A DNA stretch of 9,106 nt from Patescibacteria group bacterium UBA7396. Lineage in GTDB: Bacteria; Patescibacteriota; Gracilibacteria; BD1-5; UBA6164. The first letter of the stretch is position 1. Each line of letters opens with the position of its first letter. The notes under the pieces were generated by a model. That model saw only the letters and a list, made by a program, of their open reading frames with translations. It did no database searches and was not told the origin of the DNA. Location: positions 1 to 9,106 of the forward strand of contig DKNE01000003.1 in the NCBI GenBank assembly GCA_002470645.1, in the 5' to 3' direction. Shown here piece by piece: positions 1 through 5,355 of this stretch. The translations under genes and the position numbers were made by a program.

Positions 1-83
1 TAAATATATATATTATAAAATAGAGTAATTTTGATTATAATAATTTTTTTAAGAAATCAAATTGAATTCTTTTTGTCTTTTTT
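1..83. other. AT-rich upstream region with possible leftward promoter or weak terminator
   Basis: No coding sequence is supported here. On the minus strand there is a possible promoter: -35 TTGATT (plus positions 55-60) and -10 TATAAT (34-39), 15 bp apart. It would drive a gene leaving the window to the left. The same stretch holds an imperfect inverted repeat (51-71, AAGAA/TTCTT with an inner TCAA/TTGA and one A-A mismatch) followed by interrupted T runs up to 85. That could instead be a weak terminator for a plus-strand gene ending before the window. The two readings cannot be separated without the neighbouring sequence. Confidence 0.3.
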
Positions 84-111
84 TTGACTAAAAACAAAAC
101 TTTCATAAAAT
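84..111 (+). promoter_or_regulatory. Promoter of the elp3-like gene
   Basis: The -35 box is TTGACT (84-89) and the -10 box is TAAAAT (106-111), with a 16-bp spacer. Transcription would begin near 118, giving a leader of about 23 nt before the ATG at 141. The same -35 hexamer and spacing recur in both promoters of the 2833-2894 intergenic region, which supports the call. Confidence 0.7.
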
Positions 112-140
112 GGGGAAGTATTAAATTTTAAAGACATGAA

Positions 141-1814
141 ATGAATAGCCAAGAAATTATTGATAAAGTTATTAGAGCTTGATTGCAAGAGAAAGATTTA
201 ACAAAAGATAAATTTCATAAAATAAAAAATGAAATTTATAAAACATATAAATTACAAAAACCATTACCAAGTACTCAAATTATTGATAGATATAATGAAT
301 TGATAAAATGATGAGAAGTAGAAGATTCAAATGCTTTTAGAAAAGTTATTAGAAAAAGATGAGTGAGAAGTTTATCAGGAGTGACTGTTATTAGTTTATT
401 AACGAAACAATTTTATTGTCCTGGAAAATGTGTGTATTGTCCAACATTTGAATGACTTCCAAAATCATATATTCCAAATGAACCAGCAGTTCAAAGAGCA
501 GAACTGAATGATTTTGATCCTATTTTACAAATTCATAATCGTTTGAGAGCTTTAGAAATTACTGGTCATAAAATAGAAAAAAATGATGTGAGAATTATTT
601 GATGAACTTGGTCTGTATATCCAAAAACTTATAGAGATGAGTTTATCAAAGGAATTTATGATGCTTTCAATACATATGATGAAATGAAAGATTATATAGA
701 AGATACAGATTTATCGAGCGATAAATTTGCATCTTTTAAGTTGAAAGCTGGATATGGATTGAAAAAATCAAAAACACTTGATGAAGCAAAGAAAAAAAAT
801 GAGACAGCAAGATGTAGAGTTATTTGAATTGCTATAGAAACTCGTCCAGATTGGGTAAATCTAAAAGAAATTGAACTACTCAGATATTATTGAGTTACAA
901 GAGTAGAAATTGGATATCAAACTACTATTGATGAAATCAATGAACTCAATAAAAGATGACATGGAAATAAAGAAAGTATTGACGCAACAAAAATGCTTAA
1001 AAATGCTTGATTTAAAGTAGTCGCACATATGATGCCAAATTTACTTGGTTCAACTCCAGATCTTGATAGAAAGGCTTTGAAGGAAGTGTTTGATAATCAA
1101 GCATTTCGTCCTGATGAACTCAAAATTTATCCAATGGTTGTTACTGATAAAGCAGAACTTACTGATATTTGGAGAGATGGTTGATTTACTCCGTATGATG
1201 ATGAAACACTTATCGATTTAACAGCAGATTTAGAAGAAATGATTCCAGAATATATTCGTTTGAATAGAACATATAGAGATATTCCTGCAAGTGAAATTTT
1301 AGCTTGAAGTCATTTAAGTAATCTCAGACAATTAGTAGAAGAAAAACTACACAAAAAATGAGTAAAACTTATTGATATCAGACACAGAGAAATTAAAGAT
1401 AAGAAAAATGACCCAAAAAATGCAGAAATTCATACTTTTGAATATGATGCGAGTGATGGAAAAGAATATTTTCTTACTTTTGAAGATAAAAGTGATAGAA
1501 CAATATTTTCGCTTTTAAGACTCAGACTTCCTTGAAAAGATAATCATGAAATCTATGAAGTTCTTCCAGAACTCAAAGATGCTGCAATTATTAGAGAAAT
1601 TCATACTTTTGGAGACCAATTAAGTATTGGAGAAAAATGAAGTATTTTTGGACAACATCTTGGGTTTTGAAAACAACTAATTGAAACTTCTGAAAGAATT
1701 GCTTTAGAAAATGGATACAAAAAAATGGCAGTAATTGCCTGAGTTTGAGTAAGAGGATATTATGAAAAAAGGTGATATCACTTAGAGTGAGAATATATGG
1801 TAAAATTTTTATAA
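141..1814 (+). CDS. elp3: Elp3-type radical SAM/GNAT tRNA uridine-34 modification enzyme
   Basis: 557 residues with UGA read as Gly (about 21 such codons). Elp3 proteins use a radical SAM domain and an acetyl-CoA-binding GNAT domain to build the 5-carboxymethyl group on wobble uridine (cm5U34) of tRNA. The radical SAM cluster motif is visible as C93-PGK-C97-VY-C100. Typical Elp3 segments follow: an ETRPDW motif, VEIGYQTT, and HMMPNLLGS. The C-terminal 75 residues carry the GNAT fold signature (REIHTFG, then QHLGFG as the acetyl-CoA-binding loop, then GVRGYYEKRGY near the end). The length is normal for a bacterial Elp3. The ATG at 141 is chosen because the ATG at 136 is out of frame; no Shine-Dalgarno sequence is visible. 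The gene is monocistronic, between its own promoter and a terminator hairpin that overlaps its last codons. The family assignment is firm; the exact tRNA substrates in bacteria are inferred. Confidence 0.95.
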
Positions 1815-1829
1815 TTTTACCATCTTTTT
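1797..1829 (+). terminator. Intrinsic terminator of elp3, overlapping both convergent gene ends
   Basis: A perfect 10-bp stem (1797-1806 with 1814-1823, ATGGTAAAAT/ATTTTACCAT), a 7-nt loop, then C and five T. The 5' arm lies in the last codons of elp3. The 3' arm contains the stop codon of the minus-strand methyltransferase. There is no T tract on the minus-strand side, so efficient termination is expected only for elp3 transcripts. Confidence 0.7.
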
Positions 1830-2806
1830 GCTACAAAAGATAAAAAAGCTTTATGAAAAAATTGTGATTCTAAATTTGTTCAAATCTCAGAAAGTTGAGT
1901 TTTGGTTCATCAAATTTGTATACTCGATATTTTAATTTGTTTTTCAAATTCTTCAAAATCATCTAAAAAATTATCCCAAGAAGATTGGATTTTTAGATTA
2001 AGTTTTTTTCCTCCAGAATTTTGTCTTGAATAATATAATACTTGAGGAAAAAAACCTTCTATTTCTCAAAAAATAAATCATGCTTTGATTAAACTTTGTA
2101 AATTTTCAACAAAAGGTTCTGTAAAAAGAGCTACTTTTGGATAAGGAAGATTTTCATTTGAAATATAGTTTATATGTTGAAATCAAGTACGATGTATTGT
2201 TTTTACATCACGAGTATCACCCCATATAATTTCTCAAAAACCTAATTTTTCTGATATAGTATTTCATAAAGATACTGCTGGTTGATGGTATTCTATACCA
2301 ATATTTTTTATTTTATTTTCTTTAAATCAGTTTCTTCTTGCTTGAATATATTGCCCCAAGAGTAAAATTCAACTTCCAGTTCATAAGTCTAAACCATTAT
2401 ATGTATCAGAATAATTTGGAATTTTTTGAGAAATAATTTCATGCATTACCGCTACTGTTTTTGGTAAATCTAAAAGCATTTTTAATTGATATCAAACTTC
2501 TTTTGATAAATCATCAATTTCTTTTACTAATCTCATATCACTATATAATATTGATGTAAGGATTCTTTTAAAATTGAATACAAGACATAAAGTTGCTTCT
2601 GAAATCATATTCTCAACATGAACTTCTTTTAATTTTCTTTCAGGAATAGATTCTCAAATTCAGCTTAAAATATAGTGAGTTGAGAATTTTACTACTAAAT
2701 TTACAAGTTCTAAAACAGAAACCTCTCTTTCAGAGTTACTCAAATTATTTATATGAGTTTCCAAAGATACTCATTCTTGAAAAATATGAGGTTGAAGTAT
2801 TTTCAT
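1817..2806 (-). CDS. Class I SAM-dependent methyltransferase, substrate unknown
   Basis: 329 residues, with about 15 UGA codons read as Gly. The Rossmann-fold SAM-binding motif I is clear at residues 139-146 (L-D-L-G-T-G-S-G). It is followed by the acidic residue of motif II (E172 in GIEYH) and an acidic GDTRD stretch (197-200) of the kind that contacts the adenine. A segment around 223-232 (PKVALFTEPF) sits where motif IV would be. The first 120 residues are mostly helical and match no substrate domain I recognise, so RNA, protein or small-molecule substrates are all possible. The gene is convergent with elp3 (stops 2 bp apart) and divergent from the ileS operon. Its promoter lies about 30 bp upstream, giving a short leader of roughly 20 nt without a Shine-Dalgarno sequence. 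Confidence 0.85.
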
Positions 2807-2832
2807 ATTATAATTTTTAGAATTAAGAGTGC

Positions 2833-2860
2833 AATATATAGAGAATTATTTTTTAGTCAA
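2833..2860 (-). promoter_or_regulatory. Promoter of the methyltransferase gene
   Basis: On the minus strand the -35 box is TTGACT (plus 2855-2860) and the -10 box is TATATT (plus 2833-2838), 16 bp apart. The start site would be near 2826, about 20 nt before the ATG. It is the mirror image of the plus-strand promoter at 2867-2894. Confidence 0.7.
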
Positions 2861-2866
2861 AACAAA

Positions 2867-2894
2867 TTGACTTAATTTCATTTTTCTATATATT
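2867..2894 (+). promoter_or_regulatory. Promoter of the T-box/mazG-ileS operon
   Basis: The -35 box is TTGACT (2867-2872) and the -10 box is TATATT (2889-2894), with a 16-bp spacer. The expected start is close to 2901, about 10 nt before the first leader hairpin. That placement matters because it leaves no room for a long canonical T-box Stem I. The -35 box is only 6 bp from the -35 box of the divergent promoter, so the two may compete for RNA polymerase. Confidence 0.7.
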
Positions 2895-2900
2895 TATAGT

Positions 2901-3082
2901 GTTATTTAAAAGCATTTGAGTGGCTATCAACCACAAGCTGGAGGAAGAAAAGTTTTTTACTTATTAGAACCTCCCGGAGTTTGAAAATCTTTCGTGAACA
3001 AAATAAAATTAAGTACAGCTTTTGGTGGTACCTTTCAATATATATTGAACCAAAGCACAAAAATATATTTTTGTGCTTTTTT
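2901..3082 (+). promoter_or_regulatory. Probable tRNA-Ile T-box riboswitch leader (short Stem I type)
   Basis: This non-coding leader of about 195 nt between promoter and first gene has the parts of a transcriptional T-box. (1) A 5' hairpin (2911-2939; GTGG 2920-2923 with CCAC 2931-2934, then TT/AA and AGC/GCT) has the loop CTATCAA, which shows the Ile codon AUC followed by A. (2) A GGAGG (2940-2944)/CCTCC (2970-2974) stem sits where Stem II would be. (3) The antiterminator is GCTTTTGG (3018-3025) pairing with CCAAAGC (3050-3056), then a bulge UGGUACC (3026-3032, or 8 nt with the next U), then a 6-bp helix TTCAAT/ATTGAA (3034-3049). UGGU can pair with the tRNA 3' end ACCA; the A discriminator fits tRNA-Ile. 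(4) The 3' arm of the antiterminator shares bases with the terminator. In known T-boxes, uncharged tRNA stabilises the antiterminator and transcription continues. The Stem II fine motifs and any IIA/B pseudoknot (expected in 2975-3016) could not be confirmed. The assignment to Ile is supported by ileS in the same operon. Confidence 0.75.
3052..3082 (+). terminator. Regulated intrinsic terminator of the T-box leader
   Basis: A perfect 10-bp stem AGCACAAAAA (3054-3063)/TTTTTGTGCT (3068-3077) with a TATA loop, extendable by two A-T pairs, then a run of T to 3082. Bases 3052-3056 (AAAGC) are also needed for the antiterminator helix, so the two structures are mutually exclusive. It lies 14 nt before the mazG-like start codon, as expected for an attenuator. 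Confidence 0.85.
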
Positions 3083-3096
3083 AATTTTTGAAAATT

Positions 3097-3480
3097 ATGA
3101 AAAAAATTGATTTAAAAAAATTACTCTCAATTGTGGAGGAAAAATATTATATCGATAATGATTGAGAAAAACAAAAAGATATTTTAGTCTATTGGAAAGA
3201 TTTAGAATGAGAAATATTAGAAGTAAAAGAAGAATTAAGAGAAAATAATTCTGTGTATTTAGAAGATGAACTTTGAGATATATTTCGGTGTTATATCAAT
3301 CTTTTAAAAAAGTTAGAAAAAGAATGATATATTGAAAGTTTAGAGAAAGTTTTTTCTCATGCAGATAAAAAATTTACTCAAAGAATAAATGGTAGAAAAA
3401 ACGGAATTTCTTGGGAAACAACAAAAGAAATCCAAAAACAAGAACTCAAAAAAGAACATAATTTAAAATATAATTCTTAA
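3097..3480 (+). CDS. MazG-like nucleoside triphosphate pyrophosphohydrolase
   Basis: 127 residues, four UGA-Gly codons. MazG-family enzymes are all-alpha proteins that use Mg2+ to cleave NTPs or dNTPs to NMP and PPi, removing aberrant nucleotides or lowering nucleotide levels in stress. The metal-binding signature is visible: E39-xx-E42 within EGEILEVKEE, then E58-xx-D61 within EDELGDIF. The length fits the single-domain type, with a basic tail (about 95-127) beyond the core. Residue 64, directly after the second motif, is the only CGG codon in any gene of the window. Many MazG relatives have an aromatic residue here, so it may be Trp rather than Arg in this organism. It is the first gene after the T-box terminator, and the next gene starts 3 bp after its stop. 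Whether it acts on canonical or damaged nucleotides cannot be read from the sequence. Confidence 0.8.
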
Positions 3481-3483
3481 AAT

Positions 3484-3942
3484 ATGAAACAAGCAACTTT
3501 ATGAATTATCTTACAAGATGATAAAATACTTCTTTGTATGAAAAAAAGATGATTTTGAGCAGGATTTTGGAATGGTCCAGGAGGAAAAATTGAGGCATGA
3601 GAAACTGAAAAACAAGCTATGATAAGAGAAATGCAAGAAGAAACTACTCTGGAAGCAAAAGAAAATAATTTAGAAAAAGTATGAGTATTACACTTTTATT
3701 TTGACCAAGACAGTACTTGGAATTTAGATGCACATGTTTTTAAAATACTTGCGTTTAAGGGGGTTCCAACTGAAACAGAAGAAATGAAGCCTGAGTGGTT
3801 TGAAATATTAAAAATACCATATGACCAAATGTGGGAAGATGATAAAATCTGGTTTCCAAGAATGCTCTCTGGAGAAAAAATAGAATATGACTTTTATTTT
3901 TGAAATGATGGAAAAATAAGAGATTATAAAGTGATACAATAA
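3484..3942 (+). CDS. MTH1-like Nudix hydrolase (probable oxidised purine dNTP diphosphatase)
   Basis: 152 residues, six UGA-Gly codons. The Nudix box spans residues 34-56: G34, E40, then R48-E-M-Q-E-E53. The usual Gly near the end of the box is T55, a tolerated change. Several features recall human MTH1/NUDT1 rather than E. coli MutT: GFGAGFWNGPGGK before and into the box, DAHVF in the middle, EMKPEWFE, and MWEDDKIWFP. The last matches the MTH1 purine pocket residues W117, D119 and D120, and N30 corresponds to its N33. MTH1 hydrolyses 8-oxo-dGTP and 2-hydroxy-(d)ATP to monophosphates, preventing mutagenic incorporation. The same activity is inferred here. It stands between two other nucleotide-cleaning genes, 3 bp after mazG and 25 bp before the YjjX-like gene, and is translated from an A/T-rich start without a Shine-Dalgarno sequence. 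Confidence 0.88.
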
Positions 3943-3967
3943 AACTTTATTATTAAATAAAATAATT

Positions 3968-4510
3968 ATGAAAATAGCTATTTGAACATTAAAAGCTCCT
4001 AAAGTAGAAGGAGTAAAAGAAGCTGTACAAACCTGCCCATATTTTCAAAATATAGAAAATGTGGAATATATTTTAGAATCAGTTTCATCAGATATTTCAG
4101 ATATGCCTTTGAGTATTGAAGAAACTATGACTGGAGCAAAAAATAGAGCTCAAAATGTAAAAAAGAAATGAATTATTGCAGATTATTATGTTGGAATCGA
4201 ATGAGGAACTACAGATATTATGGGAACAAAATATATTGGATGAATTATTTATATAGAAAATCATCTTTGAGAATGACATTTTTGATTTTCTCCAATGATT
4301 GAAGTTCCCCAAAAAGTAGAAAAGATGCTCTATGAAGATGGTTTGGAACTTGGGCCTGTGATGTCGGAACTTTCTTGAATTGCAAATATTGCGAGTCAAA
4401 ATGGAAGTATGTGAGCTTGGAGTGATGATATGTTTACGAGAAAAGACGAATTTTGTGATGCTTTTAAAGCAGCCATTGCACCATTTTTTAATACATTTTA
4501 TAAATTATAA
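3968..4510 (+). CDS. yjjX: Inosine/xanthosine triphosphatase, YjjX/DUF84 family
   Basis: 180 residues, nine UGA-Gly codons. This family hydrolyses ITP and XTP, the deaminated purine nucleotides, and keeps them out of RNA and DNA. Family marks seen: an N-terminal phosphate-binding beta strand and loop (IGTLKAPKVEGVKEA, 5-19), SIEETMTGAKNRA (49-61), YYVGIEGG (73-80), and LGPVMSELSG (128-137). The C-terminal end APFFNTFY is also typical. The length equals that of E. coli YjjX. The loop has K9-A-P-K12 where many members have an Asn-rich version (TNNPAK), a modest deviation. It sits between the Nudix gene and a small unknown gene (4-bp gap), clearly in one operon. The family call is secure; substrate range is inferred. 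Confidence 0.87.
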
Positions 4511-4514
4511 TACT

Positions 4515-4745
4515 ATGAATAATAAAGAAATTTATGAGAATTATCTCAAAAAAATAAAAGAAATTTTGGAAAAAGATGATTTTGAAAGTCTTGATTATAT
4601 TTTGGAATATATGTATACTTCAGGAATTCCTGATGATATTTTAGATGAAATTGATGATATTTTACAAGAAGTGACTTTGTATGTAGAATTGAAAGATAAA
4701 GAGTATAAAGAGACTGCATTAGAATTTATTAAAGAATATGAATAA
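4515..4745 (+). CDS. Small acidic helical protein of unknown function
   Basis: 76 residues with no UGA codon. I do not recognise a family. The sequence is rich in Glu, Asp, Lys, Ile and Leu with almost no Gly or Pro, apart from a SGIPDD turn at 36-41, so two or three amphipathic helices are expected. There is no signal peptide, membrane segment or Cys. The ATG at 4515 is preferred: it is 4 bp after the YjjX-like stop, and the open frame upstream of it belongs to that gene's shadow. Its last 8 bases overlap the start of the next gene (ATGAATAA), which suggests coupled translation with the hydrolase. Confidence 0.65.
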   Translation: MNNKEIYENYLKKIKEILEKDDFESLDYILEYMYTSGIPDDILDEIDDILQEVTLYVELKDKEYKETALEFIKEYE

Positions 4746-5331
4746 AAAAATATTTATTATTTGAGGTTGAGTTGAAGCTTCAAATTATAAGGATTTTGAA
4801 GAATATCTTTTGTGAGAAGAATTTAATCCTTATGTAGAAAAAGCAAAGAATTGGAAAGATAATTTACTTTTGGACTTATGAGAGTGATTTGAAGTAATAA
4901 AAGTTCCAATGCCAAATAAAGGATTTGCTGAGTATAAATATTGGAAAATTATGTTTGAAAAAACTTTTCCATATTTTGGAGAAGAAAATATTTTGATATG
5001 ACATTCTTTATGAGGGGCTTTTTTACTTAAATATTTGAATGAAAATAATTGAGAAAATATTTGCCAAATTCACTTAATTGCTCCAGCAGTATTTGATACT
5101 CCAAATGAACTTTTGTGAAGTTTTAGATTTGATAAAAATTTAGAAACATTTAAAAAATTTGAGGAAATTACTTTTGTGTATCATAGTAAAGATGATGATG
5201 TGGTTCCTTTTTTTGACCTAGAATATTTACAAAAAGTTTTGCAAAAAAGTAATTTTGAAATTTTTGAAAATAAATGACATTTTATATTTGAAGAGCATTT
5301 TGAAGAATTAGTGAGAAATATAAGAGAATAA
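4738..5331 (+). CDS. RBBP9/YdeN-like alpha/beta serine hydrolase
   Basis: 197 residues, ten UGA-Gly codons, a normal length for this compact alpha/beta-hydrolase family. The protein opens with a beta strand and glycine turn (KIFIIGGGVEAS). It has the nucleophile elbow G88-H-S90-L-G-G93, an acid region HSKDDDVVPF (149-158, D152-D154) and the catalytic histidine H181 in NKGHF. Both glycines flanking the HSL core are UGA codons, strong support for the code used here. Members hydrolyse esters or amides of small molecules or peptides; the physiological substrate is generally unknown. There is no export signal, so it should be cytoplasmic. It overlaps the preceding small gene by 8 bp and precedes ileS by 24 bp. 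Confidence 0.85.
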
Positions 5332-5355
5332 ATTTTACCCCTTAATTAACAACAT

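Noticed and set aside
141..1814. Many in-frame TGA codons suggesting decayed pseudogenes.
   Set aside because: They occur only at glycine positions, including invariant ones, with no frameshifts, so the code is altered and the genes are intact.
2920..3160. An open frame through the leader that reads a Walker-A-like EPPGVGKS at about 2967-2990.
   Set aside because: It lacks a good start, runs through the strong terminator and overlaps the first gene. No other part of a P-loop ATPase follows, and the RNA structure explains the bases better.
3585..3651. Nudix box considered defective because of Thr at a usual Gly.
   Set aside because: All metal-binding Glu residues and the MTH1 pocket residues are present, and this Gly varies in active Nudix enzymes.
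4097..4399. Minus-strand open frames at 4097-4399, 5758-5964 and 6603-6830.
   Set aside because: They lie wholly inside convincing plus-strand genes, match no family and have low-complexity composition of antisense frames.
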